Shown: piece after piece, positions 10,280-21,213 of the stretch
How the letters are laid out: every line of letters starts with the position of its first letter
Position numbering within the stretch: position 1 is the stretch's first letter
Assembly (NCBI GenBank): GCA_021782495.1
Contig: JAJXUV010000009.1
Location: forward strand, 20,446 to 84,445
Source: Pseudomonadota bacterium
GTDB lineage: Bacteria; Pseudomonadota; Gammaproteobacteria; UBA1113
Direction of reading: 5' to 3'
DNA length: 64,000 nucleotides
The notes under the pieces: model-generated
The model's input: only the letters and a program-made list of their open reading frames with translations
Database searches by the model: none
Told to the model about the DNA's origin: nothing
Translations under genes and position numbers: made by a program

Positions 10280-10592
10280 TGCCCACGCTGAATTAGAAAA
10301 ACGGATTATTGACGCTTTGAAGGAAATTTACGATCCGGAAATTCCCGTTAATATTTATGACTTAGGTTTAATTTATCGCATTGAAATCGACGAAAATGCC
10401 ATCGTTCATTTAGACATGACTTTGACAGCACCTGGTTGCCCCGTGGCCCAAACTTTTCCCATTCAAGTGGCCGACGCCATTCGTGCAGTCGAGGGCGTTG
10501 CTGATGTCGAATTGGAAATGGTCTGGGATCCACCTTGGTCGGTCGAGCGCATGACTGAAGAAGCCAAAGTAACCTTGGGGTTTTTTGATTAG
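10269..10592 (+). CDS. sufT: SufT-like DUF59 (MIP18 family) Fe-S protein
   Basis: This 107-residue protein is essentially one DUF59/MIP18 domain. It has the family motifs DPEIPVNIYDLGLIY and LTAPGCPVA, the latter with the conserved Cys, and a WDPPWSVERMTEEA end. SufT-type proteins help mature iron-sulfur proteins and often sit in suf operons, as here. The ATG at 10269 is preceded by GGAGAC. An in-frame ATG at 10239 lies deeper in sufU without such a site. Confidence 0.9.
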   Translation: MTSNAHAELEKRIIDALKEIYDPEIPVNIYDLGLIYRIEIDENAIVHLDMTLTAPGCPVAQTFPIQVADAIRAVEGVADVELEMVWDPPWSVERMTEEAKVTLGFFD

Positions 10593-10603
10593 GGAGCAAT
10601 AAG

Positions 10604-10921
10604 ATGGCATACCGTTGGCTAAGCGTTTGCGCTAAAACCGCTATCCCCGTCGGAGAATGGATCACCTTCGATACCGGCGTAGAAGAATTGTTGATCGTCA
10701 ATCTAGACGACGACATTTATGCCATACAAGATTTGTGTACACACGACGGCGGCAATTTGGCGGATGGGGAATTAGACGGCGATGAAGTCGTGTGTCCTCG
10801 CCATGGGGCCCGTTTCTGTGTCAAAAACGGCAAGGTCACCACCCCACCCGCCTATGAAGACATCAAAGCTTTTCCCACCCGAATTCAAAATGGGATGATT
10901 GAGGTGCAGGTGGAAGTATAG
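10604..10921 (+). CDS. Rieske-type [2Fe-2S] ferredoxin
   Basis: This small 105-residue protein is a single Rieske domain with ligands CTH (C45, H47) and CPRH (C64, H67). It belongs to the non-heme iron ferredoxin type (NirD or biphenyl dioxygenase ferredoxin-like). It ends the suf operon, 11 bases after sufT with AGGGAGC as ribosome binding site. A role as electron donor in cluster assembly or as a Suf client is an inference from position. Confidence 0.92.
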   Translation: MAYRWLSVCAKTAIPVGEWITFDTGVEELLIVNLDDDIYAIQDLCTHDGGNLADGELDGDEVVCPRHGARFCVKNGKVTTPPAYEDIKAFPTRIQNGMIEVQVEV

Positions 10922-10945
10922 AAATTTTGGCCTAAATACTTTCCG

Positions 10946-11998
10946 CTAATTTCTGGAAAGCGGACATTCTTTTTCATGACGAATTAACCACTGCTTCCTA
11001 TTCAATCCACCACCATAACCGCCAAGTTCTCTATTCTCGTTAATCACGCGATGACAAGGAATAATAATAGCAAGTTGATTTTTGCCATTGGCATTGGCGA
11101 CGGCACGAAAGGCTTTGGTATGGCTAATGGCTTTTGCAATGTCGAGATAAGAGCATGTTTTTCCAACGGGAATTGCTCTCAATGCGTCCCAGACAGATTT
11201 TTCAAAATCTGAGCCTAATAGAAAATAAGGGGTTTGAAACGTATAAGATCTTCCGGAAAAATAATCTGACAATTCGGCTTCAATCTGATCGGTAATAGCT
11301 GTTCTGCCCGGAATGACGCCAATTTTCAGTCTTTGTCGCAAGCGTTCAATTTCTTTTTCTAAAGCACGCCTATCGATGAATTCCAATAAATACAAATAAT
11401 CTGTGTCTACTATCGCAATCATGGGGCCCAGCGGTGTATCTATCCAATTTGCCAATAACACTTTTCCATCTATTCGGACAGGCGCATCGCCAAGAATTCT
11501 GGTGAAAGCATCGCGAAAACCACTGGATGACTCATAACCAACCTCAAGTTGAGCATCCATGACTGAGTTTCCCGCTCTAACATGCGCCATGGCAAAACCC
11601 ATTCTTCTTGATCTGGCATATTCAATAAAAGTCATACCAAAACGCTTTTTAAATTGCCGTCGAGCTGTAGATTCGTCTATCCCAAGCAACTTAAAATCTC
11701 GATCTTTCCACCTTTTTTCAGGGTTATTTTCAACCGCCTCAATAAGACTTTTAATCACAGAAGATGCTTGATTAGGCAGCAATAAGGGATTACATCGCTT
11801 ACAAGGACGATAGGCTGCCAGCAAAGCTTCTTTGGCCGTAGAAAAGAATTCACAATTTTCAAACTTAGGTTTTCTGGCCGGACAAGTCGCATGACAAAAA
11901 ACACCGGTGGTTTTTACCCCTACGTAAAAAATACCATCGTACTCTTTGTTTTTTTCCAGCAATGCTTTGTAATAAAAGTGTTTGGTTTTAATATCCAC
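10946..11998 (-). CDS. ada: Bifunctional Ada: methylphosphotriester sensor, AraC-type regulator and O6-methylguanine-DNA methyltransferase
   Basis: This 350-residue protein has the three expected parts. First is an N-terminal Zn domain with four Cys (FCHATCPAR ... PCKRC) that accepts methyl groups from phosphotriesters. Second is an AraC-type helix-turn-helix (about 85-180, RRQFKKRFGMTFIEYAR). Third is a C-terminal methyltransferase with active-site Cys in IIPCHRVI. In E. coli Ada, methylation of the N-terminal Cys turns the protein into an activator of alkylation-repair genes. It is convergent with the suf operon, with 24 bases between the stops. Confidence 0.96.
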   Translation of the reverse strand: MDIKTKHFYYKALLEKNKEYDGIFYVGVKTTGVFCHATCPARKPKFENCEFFSTAKEALLAAYRPCKRCNPLLLPNQASSVIKSLIEAVENNPEKRWKDRDFKLLGIDESTARRQFKKRFGMTFIEYARSRRMGFAMAHVRAGNSVMDAQLEVGYESSSGFRDAFTRILGDAPVRIDGKVLLANWIDTPLGPMIAIVDTDYLYLLEFIDRRALEKEIERLRQRLKIGVIPGRTAITDQIEAELSDYFSGRSYTFQTPYFLLGSDFEKSVWDALRAIPVGKTCSYLDIAKAISHTKAFRAVANANGKNQLAIIIPCHRVINENRELGGYGGGLNRKQWLIRHEKECPLSRN

Positions 11999-12178
11999 GA
12001 TTTGTAAGCCTATCTTTCAGTAAAATATTCGCCATTATAAACGTGGCCGAATTTGGGCACCACCGAAAGTCAGGCGCTAAATTTCTACTATGCTTAGTCA
12101 TACTTTCATTTAACAAAAAAATTCTGTTAATACAACAAGAAGTTTTGTGGGCATTATTTGTACGAACAGGTTGGAAGT

Positions 12179-13798
12179 TTAAGCGGTAGAAAACCTTTTA
12201 TAATCTGCATAATCAGACTTTGACTGCTGTACGTTGCCTAATCGTTCATGCGCTTTTGATCGCAGGAAAAAAGTATTGCTATCTGTTCGATTTAATTCTA
12301 ATGACTTGTTACATTTTTTAATTACTTTCTCAAAATTTTCACTTCTGAAGTAGAACCCCGCTTTTTCAGTATAGTAACGCGCGGGCTCTTCTGATTTTAA
12401 CCTTTTTATAAACTGAAAGGCTTTTTCCGCTTCTCCTGAGAGCATAAGCATTTTACTATAAAGGGCTATCAAGAAATGTGCCTGTTTTTTCATTAAATTC
12501 TCGGGATCGCCTTGAAGGTCTTCTATCATCTTTGGTATGTTTAGAACGAGTATTTCTAAAAATAGCGTTGGCAAAAATTTTCTTAATTGTTGATAAACTT
12601 CTTTTTGATCCTCTAAACTTACTTTCGCAGAGCCAAAACCTTCAAGTGTTAGGTGAGATATAGTTCGCTCTCTCAGTGACCCTTCACTCGAAGGTGTTTT
12701 AGGCAATTTCCAATAACAGCCCAAAGGTGTAAAGTTTGCGCGTCCTTCGTTAACCGTGATAATAAATGCCACTCTCATGGTGGGATCGTAGCTTTTACCT
12801 TGCAGTCTCAATTCTTTAGATCCGCAATATTCTTCCACTAAAAATACCTTCGATTTGGTTGATCGCCAAGGGCTAATTTCTTCTGATGGATTGTGGTTAT
12901 CGCACAACAATTTTTTTAACATACCCTCTAAGTCTTCGGGCTTAACGATAATGACACCTTCACCTCGACTTAAATCGGGGGCTTTTAGAACATAAAAGTC
13001 AACCTCAGGGATATCCGCTTTAATCTTATCAGCTAGGCCATTTTCGTAACCTAATGGGTAAGCTTTACATCGAGGTCGATAGTTTTGACAAGATTGAACA
13101 GCCACTTGATGCATCATATATTTGTCACGTGTTACCATTTTCCAAGAAACGGAGTTATCCAAAACCAGTATATCTTTATTAGGGATGAGTGGCACCCGTT
13201 CTCGCGCTATTTCAAAAAAAACGCCTTTATAATCTGACAATTTTCTAGAGGACAATGCCGCTTTGGATGAATGATGCCTTTTTGAAAACGCCTCTAATTC
13301 TTTTTTAGCTCTCTCGGGGTCGTCATTAAATACGGTGAAAAAGGGTTTTATTTTCTCTAAGGCATCTATAAACTTTTTTTCAAGCATAGGGCTTTCAGGA
13401 TATAAACGATCGTAGCCTGAAAAATTCGATGATAGTCCCTCGCCAAATTCAAGTAACTTTACTTGCCCCTTGGATGTGAATTTAAGATCCACTATTCCAA
13501 ATAGAATATGCGCAGACAACTGTAATACATCCAAGTGATACCGTGCTTTTTTGTAATTCGGATCTATTTCTAAAGCGCGCCGAAAAGCCGCTATGGCCTC
13601 TGGGGTTTGCTTTAACTGGACATAGCACATCCCACGATTTAACCATGCTTCTTTGAAACTTTCATTTATTGAAATGGCATTTTCGTAGCACTTGAGTGCC
13701 TCTTGATATCGCCCCTCCCTATAAAAAGTATTTCCTTGCTCTTTTATTAGCTCTTCAGCAGAACCCATGCTTCCTACCATTGTTTTTGAAACAGCCAT
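12179..13798 (-). CDS. TPR protein with a central ATP-grasp-like (tubulin-tyrosine-ligase-like) region
   Basis: The protein has 539 residues. Two or three tetratricopeptide repeats lie at about 13-95 (QGNTFYREGRYQEALKCYE, NRGMCYVQLKQTPEAIAAF) and more near the C-terminus (about 440-535). The middle resembles an ATP-grasp fold: YVLKAPDLSRGEGVIIV is like the Lys plus glycine-rich nucleotide loop, FLVEEYC is like the adenine-contact strand, and DPTMRVAFIITV is like the metal-binding strand. ATP-grasp enzymes ligate a carboxylate to an amine, sometimes on proteins. The substrate is unknown. It is not in an operon, as both flanks are clear gaps. The TPR calls are solid and the ATP-grasp call is tentative. 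Confidence 0.75.
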   Translation of the reverse strand: MAVSKTMVGSMGSAEELIKEQGNTFYREGRYQEALKCYENAISINESFKEAWLNRGMCYVQLKQTPEAIAAFRRALEIDPNYKKARYHLDVLQLSAHILFGIVDLKFTSKGQVKLLEFGEGLSSNFSGYDRLYPESPMLEKKFIDALEKIKPFFTVFNDDPERAKKELEAFSKRHHSSKAALSSRKLSDYKGVFFEIARERVPLIPNKDILVLDNSVSWKMVTRDKYMMHQVAVQSCQNYRPRCKAYPLGYENGLADKIKADIPEVDFYVLKAPDLSRGEGVIIVKPEDLEGMLKKLLCDNHNPSEEISPWRSTKSKVFLVEEYCGSKELRLQGKSYDPTMRVAFIITVNEGRANFTPLGCYWKLPKTPSSEGSLRERTISHLTLEGFGSAKVSLEDQKEVYQQLRKFLPTLFLEILVLNIPKMIEDLQGDPENLMKKQAHFLIALYSKMLMLSGEAEKAFQFIKRLKSEEPARYYTEKAGFYFRSENFEKVIKKCNKSLELNRTDSNTFFLRSKAHERLGNVQQSKSDYADYKRFSTA

Positions 13799-13886
13799 AA
13801 AGACAACCCCCCTCTTATGGTTAAATTATGGTTATATGATACTCTCTGCATATCATTTTTACAAGTAAAATACCGGTAAACGTCAA

Positions 13887-14342
13887 CTAGTCTATAAACC
13901 CATCCGGACTCACCAAATCTATAAAATACTTATAAGGCATTTGGATGGCTTCGTTGTACAAGCCTCCATTAAAAACAATGGCGCGATCGGCATGAAATAT
14001 GCGAGATAGATACACGGGCATGCGATACAAATGGCCGAAAGGTGGAATGGCCCCTCGTTCACAATCGGCGAAGGCTTTTGCAAATTCTTTTTCTGCCACC
14101 AAAAGGACGGCAGGCGTTGCAAAGACTTTTTGTAAACAGCGAATGTCGATGTGGCTGCAAGCCGGCACGACCAACATGGTCAACACGTCTTTGACTTTAA
14201 CGATCACCACCTTCGCATATTGATAACCGGAAACGTGGGTGGCTTCTGCGCTCTCTTGCGCCGTATAAACGGGCATATGCGCGATACTGACATAGTGCGC
14301 ATGAGAATCGTCCAAATATCGCTGTACAGTGACTGAAGCCAT
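13887..14342 (-). CDS. YbaK/ProX-type aminoacyl-tRNA deacylase-like protein
   Basis: This 151-residue single-domain protein has the YbaK/aaRS-associated fold features: YTAQESAEATHVSG near the N-terminus, KVVIVKVKD, a conserved Lys/Glu stretch VLLVAEKEFAKAF, and GAIPPFG. Relatives hydrolyse mischarged Cys-, Ala- or other tRNAs in trans. The exact specificity cannot be told from sequence alone. It stands alone on the minus strand between the TPR gene and ligA. Confidence 0.85.
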   Translation of the reverse strand: MASVTVQRYLDDSHAHYVSIAHMPVYTAQESAEATHVSGYQYAKVVIVKVKDVLTMLVVPACSHIDIRCLQKVFATPAVLLVAEKEFAKAFADCERGAIPPFGHLYRMPVYLSRIFHADRAIVFNGGLYNEAIQMPYKYFIDLVSPDGFID

Positions 14343-14458
14343 AACCTTACCCTCATATTTTCAGCAATCAAATAAGCCTCTTGCTAAAAGTATAGATGCG
14401 CCTAGGGCCATTTTGAAACCATTTTTAGGGGTATAATTGAAGCGTGTTAAGCTAAGGC

Positions 14459-16823
<2,365 letters not shown>

Positions 16824-17486
16824 ATGGCTAAGTCCATGCGTAAACATAAAGCAGCAAAACCTGCTGCTCACAAGCGTGTCGCTAAAAAGGCGTCACATAA
16901 GGTTGCTTCAAAGGTCGCACACAAACGCGAAAGTGCTTTGAAGAAACAAATGCACAGTGTAGCAAAGAAAGTAGCAGCTGCTAAGAAAGAAGCAGCTAAG
17001 AAGATCCTAAAGGTCAAAGCTGCTGCAGCTGCTGAATTGAAAAAACAATTGGCTGAAGCTTATAACAGAGGCGTCCAAGAAACGGTAGCCTTCTTCAAAA
17101 AAGCGGAAGCTGCTTTGTTAAAAGGTGGCAAAAAGACAACCAAGCGTACGGCTAAGAAAAAGAGTACTGCTAAGAAGTCAACTGCCAAGAAAAGCACGGC
17201 TAAAAAGTCTACCGCTAAAAAAAGCGTGGCTAAAAAGCCTGTAGCTAAGAAATCAACGGCTAAGAAAAGCACGGCTAAAAAGTCTACTGCTAAGAAAAGC
17301 ACAGCTAAAAAATCCGTTGCTAAAAAGAGCAAGGCTAAAAAGCCCACTGCTAAGAAAAGCACGGCTAAAAAATCAGTAGCACGTAAAGCTCGTAAGAGTA
17401 CTGGCGCTAAAAAACGTACTACCGCGGCCCGTAAATCCACGCGTCGTGGTGCTAAGCACCATAAATCGGCTGCTGTAGCAAGCTAG
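16824..17486 (+). CDS. Histone H1-like nucleoid protein, Lys/Ala-rich with KKSTA repeats
   Basis: This 220-residue, extremely basic protein has no hydrophobic core after residue 100. The first 100 residues are Lys/Ala/His-rich, with a helical [24 protein letters not shown] segment. From about 104 to 195 it is a tandem array of five-residue units AKKST, with [15 protein letters not shown] and AKKPT variants. The tail is rich in Arg. Composition and layout resemble bacterial H1-like proteins such as chlamydial HctB and Coxiella Hq1, and AlgP of Pseudomonas. It probably binds DNA and condenses the nucleoid. AAGGAG precedes the ATG and an intrinsic terminator follows at 17515. Confidence 0.88.
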   Translation: MAKSMRKHKAAKPAAHKRVAKKASHKVASKVAHKRESALKKQMHSVAKKVAAAKKEAAKKILKVKAAAAAELKKQLAEAYNRGVQETVAFFKKAEAALLKGGKKTTKRTAKKKSTAKKSTAKKSTAKKSTAKKSVAKKPVAKKSTAKKSTAKKSTAKKSTAKKSVAKKSKAKKPTAKKSTAKKSVARKARKSTGAKKRTTAARKSTRRGAKHHKSAAVAS

Positions 17487-17514
17487 ACTGCTTTTTTAGT
17501 AAAAATGCATAGCC

Positions 17515-17544
17515 AAAAGCCACCGTTTTTAACGGTGGCTTTTT
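17515..17544 (+). terminator. Intrinsic terminator of the histone-like gene
   Basis: AAAAGCCACCG and CGGTGGCTTTTT form a GC-rich hairpin with an AT loop and a run of T, 29 bases after the stop codon. Confidence 0.9.
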
Positions 17545-17545
17545 C

Positions 17546-18505
17546 ATGCTGTATGAAATGAGTGATTTTTACACGAAATGGGCTTGGGATGTTTTAAGCG
17601 ACCATGGATATCTAAGCCTAAATCCTATTCCCGAAAAAATCCTGGATACCGCTTGGTCTGTGGTTTATCGTTTTGCGACACACCGTGGCGCAATTTACCT
17701 TAAAAAAGTTCCTCCCCCACTTTTTCTAGAAGTCCTCATTATCAAAATATTAGCAACCCAATTTAAAGCCAAGGTTCCCCATCTCGTTGCAGACAATCCA
17801 AAACACCATTGTTTTTTAATGCAGGATGCGGGAATACCCTTACACGATTTTCTGAAAGAAAACTTCAAAACAGAATGGCTCATTCCAGCCTTGCAGGATT
17901 ATACAACCTTACAATTAAAAACCATTACTCGCATCGATTTCTTGATTGCAGAAGGCGTCCCAGATTGGCGACTTGAAAAATTGCCACAACACTATCGAAG
18001 CTTGATCAATGAAGAAAAGCTGTTATTGGCCGATGGCCTAAATCATCTGGAAATCGAAAAACTCAAAGGCTTAGAAGAAAAATTGCTTTGCATTTGCGAG
18101 CAATTATCGAAGTACAACATCCCTGAAACTCTGAGCCATTCTGATTTTCACGATAAAAATATTCTAATCAACGCCCAAACACATGAAACCACTTTAATTG
18201 ATCTAGGCGAAATGTCTATCACGCACCCCTTTTTTTCAGTGCTCAATTATCTGCACAGAGCCCAAGAAAATTTTCAAATATCGGAAAAACACTATCAATC
18301 TATTCAGGAAATGGCTCTTGAACCCTGGCTTTCTTTCGAGCCTAAAGATCGCTTGTTAGAGATCTTCAACTTAATTCAGCAATGTTGGTCTATTCATGCC
18401 GTATTGGGAGAATACCACCTGATCCAAAGCGTAACACCGCTCCATCGCAAAACCTTAAGCACACAAGGGCGTTTTGCGAACAAGTTGAGGATTTGGATGT
18501 TATAA
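17546..18505 (+). CDS. APH/choline-kinase-fold phosphotransferase of unknown substrate
   Basis: This 319-residue protein carries the aminoglycoside phosphotransferase catalytic loop HSDFHDKN (H198, D200, N205). The metal-binding Asp follows in LIDLGE (D219). An upstream LKKV segment supplies the probable ATP-contact Lys. Such kinases phosphorylate small hydroxyl compounds such as aminoglycosides, choline, homoserine or sugars. Nothing here identifies the substrate. The first ATG lies immediately after the terminator T-run, and an ATG at 17558 is an alternative. Transcription may rely on read-through or on a promoter inside the preceding gene. Confidence 0.8.
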   Translation: MLYEMSDFYTKWAWDVLSDHGYLSLNPIPEKILDTAWSVVYRFATHRGAIYLKKVPPPLFLEVLIIKILATQFKAKVPHLVADNPKHHCFLMQDAGIPLHDFLKENFKTEWLIPALQDYTTLQLKTITRIDFLIAEGVPDWRLEKLPQHYRSLINEEKLLLADGLNHLEIEKLKGLEEKLLCICEQLSKYNIPETLSHSDFHDKNILINAQTHETTLIDLGEMSITHPFFSVLNYLHRAQENFQISEKHYQSIQEMALEPWLSFEPKDRLLEIFNLIQQCWSIHAVLGEYHLIQSVTPLHRKTLSTQGRFANKLRIWML

Positions 18506-18676
18506 ATAATTTAACCATTTTGAGTGATTTCAGTCATTTGTCAGCCATTTTGACAAGCAGTATCTCAGACGATTTACGCCAAATAATCCCGATAGTTCAC
18601 CACAGAAACAGCATACTTATACGGAAATTTATCCCCTTGATACAAAATTCTGTCAATGCAAATTTAAAGTAGGACT

Positions 18677-19507
18677 TTAAATTTTTAGGGCTACTGACAG
18701 CACCGTGTCTAAAAAATTGTCCAATACTTGAGTCACCACCTCCATCTGTTCCAGATTGGCAATATGGCCTGCATCCGGAATAATTCTCAATCGGCTATCG
18801 GGCATACTCTCTGCCATGATTTTGGCTTCTTTGGGTGGTCTGGGAATATCGTCTTCTCCCACAACGATCAAAGTGGGTTGCTGAATTTTAGAAAGTTGCG
18901 GCAGTAAATCGGGGCGTGTAAAAATCATTTTCCCTAAAGTAGCCACACCTGGAATCGCTACTGCGGGAATGCGCATCAAATCATCTTTCAGTTGCTCCAC
19001 CATGACAGGACGATTTTTTACTGTTTTAGGCGATAAAAATATCGGTGCAATAATGTTGGCTAGATCTTCTGGAACACCATGATTACTTTCCATCATCGAT
19101 AACATTCCTAAATATTTTTTCTGAGTCTCTTCAGGTTCAGCCCCGACATAAGTATCCATCAACACCAAAGCGCGAACGGCTTCTGGATGATCCAACGTCA
19201 ATTGTGTACCCCACATACCGCCTACCGATAAGCCTATGACGATGACTTCATTCAAACCTAGATTTTGCATTAATTGCCAATAATCATCGGCCAATTGTTT
19301 TAAGGTATATTCTGTGGCATTCAAATGTCCTGATTGTCCATGAGACCAGAGATCCGGAACGATACAACGAAAACGCGAAGAAAATACCTCGATTTGCGGC
19401 GCCCACATCTGGCTATTCCACAAAAAGCTGTGGCCCCATAGAACAGGAAATCCCTCTCCTTCATCCAAATAATGTAGTTCGCGCCCCTTGATGTTCATGG
19501 TAGGCAT
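18677..19507 (-). CDS. Alpha/beta hydrolase
   Basis: This 276-residue alpha/beta-hydrolase-fold protein has an oxyanion region LWGHSFLWNS, nucleophile elbow GLSVGG (Ser), an acid in VVGEDDIPRPP and a catalytic His in DAGHIANLE. It resembles 3-oxoadipate enol-lactonase-like and general esterase-type hydrolases. The substrate is not evident. I chose the ATG at 19507 because AAGGAG lies just upstream. A longer version would extend toward rdgC by eight residues. It follows rdgC closely and may be co-transcribed with it. Confidence 0.88.
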   Translation of the reverse strand: MPTMNIKGRELHYLDEGEGFPVLWGHSFLWNSQMWAPQIEVFSSRFRCIVPDLWSHGQSGHLNATEYTLKQLADDYWQLMQNLGLNEVIVIGLSVGGMWGTQLTLDHPEAVRALVLMDTYVGAEPEETQKKYLGMLSMMESNHGVPEDLANIIAPIFLSPKTVKNRPVMVEQLKDDLMRIPAVAIPGVATLGKMIFTRPDLLPQLSKIQQPTLIVVGEDDIPRPPKEAKIMAESMPDSRLRIIPDAGHIANLEQMEVVTQVLDNFLDTVLSVALKI

Positions 19508-19527
19508 GTTATTCTCCTTAATCAAGT

Positions 19528-20478
19528 TCAAGCCATCAACAGTTCTTCTTTCTTAGCTTTCGCCTTAACTTCTTTTTGAGGCGTATTTTCTCCTAATGCT
19601 TCTAACACCGCCGGTAAAAATGCGGCAAACTCGCCACTGCATAATACAAATTCTGCGTCGAATTGATCGACCGTGGTTTCAGTGCTCACTTCTTCGGCTT
19701 CTTCTTGAATGAGATCGGTAAATTGAACACGCTTGATGCTAAAATCGTCTTCCAATATAAAATTCAAGCGATCGCGCCAGCCTATTTTCGCTTTGAAGAC
19801 TTCCTTTCCAGCTAATAAATGCTGCGTGACTTCCTCGCTGCAAACGTCCTGATTCAAACATTTAATAACATTTTTAGCCTGACGCGGATCGCGCAATTCA
19901 CAATAATCTTTAAACTCAAAAGCCTCCGGAAGCCTTCCTTCTATGGCCCATTGCGTCAAAATGCGGCTAATTGAATTTTCAACCTGGATCGGTTCTAATT
20001 GCAGCTGCGGCAGCGATTTTTTCAAAAGCACAACGAATTCTTCGGCCTTGGTGCGTCGACCCGCATCTAAAATCAACCACTGATGTCTTTTGTCAAAATA
20101 AGCATAAGTCACGTCGTTTTTACTAAAAGCTCTGGGCAACAAATGCAAAGTCACTTCTTCTTGCAAGGCGCGTTTGTCTCGTTGACTCACTTTCTGCCCT
20201 TCTTGTTCTAGTATCGCGATTCTTTGTAAGACTTGTTCACGCACCACACTTTGGGGTAACAATTTTTCTTCTTTGCGTAAAGCAATCATCACGCAACCTG
20301 CGGCTTCGTGCGTTAATCGGTCGTGACCGACCCCCAAAGGCGGCGCCCAACCAACGGTTAAATGCTCTAATTGTCCACAAGGCCGGCTGGGTAAATCGGC
20401 TAATAAGTCATGTAATTCTTCCGCCGTGTATTCAAAAGGCGTCAACACTTTATAGGCTAGAATATTTTTAAACCACAT
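19528..20478 (-). CDS. rdgC: Recombination-associated protein RdgC
   Basis: This 316-residue member of the RdgC family begins MWFKNILAYKVLTPF and has the conserved G-x-L-xHLTVGWAPPLG segment. In E. coli and Neisseria, RdgC forms a ring-shaped dimer on double-stranded DNA and restrains RecA. In Neisseria it takes part in pilin variation. The alpha/beta hydrolase gene follows 20 bases after its stop. Confidence 0.95.
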   Translation of the reverse strand: MWFKNILAYKVLTPFEYTAEELHDLLADLPSRPCGQLEHLTVGWAPPLGVGHDRLTHEAAGCVMIALRKEEKLLPQSVVREQVLQRIAILEQEGQKVSQRDKRALQEEVTLHLLPRAFSKNDVTYAYFDKRHQWLILDAGRRTKAEEFVVLLKKSLPQLQLEPIQVENSISRILTQWAIEGRLPEAFEFKDYCELRDPRQAKNVIKCLNQDVCSEEVTQHLLAGKEVFKAKIGWRDRLNFILEDDFSIKRVQFTDLIQEEAEEVSTETTVDQFDAEFVLCSGEFAAFLPAVLEALGENTPQKEVKAKAKKEELLMA

Positions 20479-20586
20479 AAAATCCTCTCTTTGTTTGAAG
20501 GGAAAATCATAGCATATTTGCTGGCGTAAAACCGGTTTACTTGGCTCCTAAAAATCGGTTAAAATTTTATCTTTTGCGAGTCTTCA

Positions 20587-21213
20587 ATGTCCGCCACACC
20601 CTGTTTACACTTAAATCACTTTGAAGCACACACTGAAACTCAAACCTTGTTCAATAATATCAATATAAGCCTCGCTGGCGGCTCACTTTTACACATTCAG
20701 GGTCCGAATGGAAGCGGTAAAAGCACCCTCCTTCGCATGATAGCCGGTTTAAAACCGCATCAAGGAACCGTATTCTGGCAGGATAGTACGCAAAAAACGG
20801 TGAATATTGAAAGCGAACTGTTTTATTTTAGCCACCAATTGGCCATTAAGCTGGGTTTAACGGTTCAAGAAAATATACGGCATTTGCAAAGCTTGCATGG
20901 TGGTCATTCAGAGAACCTATCATCCATTCTAGAAATTTTAGGACTTCATTCAAAAAGAAATACTTTAGCCGAAGCCTTATCCCAAGGACAACAACAAAGC
21001 CTCGCCTTAGCGCCTTTGTTGTGGGGTACGCAAAAATTGTGGTTGCTCGACGAACCCTTTGTGGCTTTAGACAGCAAGGCAAAACGATGGTTAAGCCAAC
21101 TATTGAATCGCCATTTAGCCCAAAAAGGCTGGGTGATTCTCGCAAGCCACGAAAAAATAGAGTACCTTGAACACCCCATAGAACCTCTTTTTCTAGGGGC
21201 GTTAGATGCTTAA
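20587..21213 (+). CDS. ccmA: Heme exporter ATPase CcmA
   Basis: First gene of the cytochrome c maturation operon. This 208-residue ABC ATPase has Walker [10 protein letters not shown] near 39-47, signature LSQGQQQSLALA and Walker B LWLLDEPFVALD. CcmA works with CcmB, CcmC and CcmD to release holo-CcmE. Its 3' end overlaps ccmB by 8 bases. Confidence 0.95.
   Translation: MSATPCLHLNHFEAHTETQTLFNNINISLAGGSLLHIQGPNGSGKSTLLRMIAGLKPHQGTVFWQDSTQKTVNIESELFYFSHQLAIKLGLTVQENIRHLQSLHGGHSENLSSILEILGLHSKRNTLAEALSQGQQQSLALAPLLWGTQKLWLLDEPFVALDSKAKRWLSQLLNRHLAQKGWVILASHEKIEYLEHPIEPLFLGALDA

Noticed and set aside
17140..17400. Regular repeats that could suggest a CRISPR array
   Set aside because: There are no spacers. 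The repeats are tandem 15-base coding units of the histone-like protein.
17060..17440. 126-codon minus-strand hydrophobic frame (Leu/Phe/Ala-rich)
   Set aside because: It is the antisense of the KKSTA repeats. The repetitive hydrophobic translation comes from Lys/Ala codons read backwards.
18382..18672. 96-codon plus-strand frame after the APH-like gene
   Set aside because: It overlaps the 3' end of that gene in another frame, has no ribosome binding site and shows no domain.
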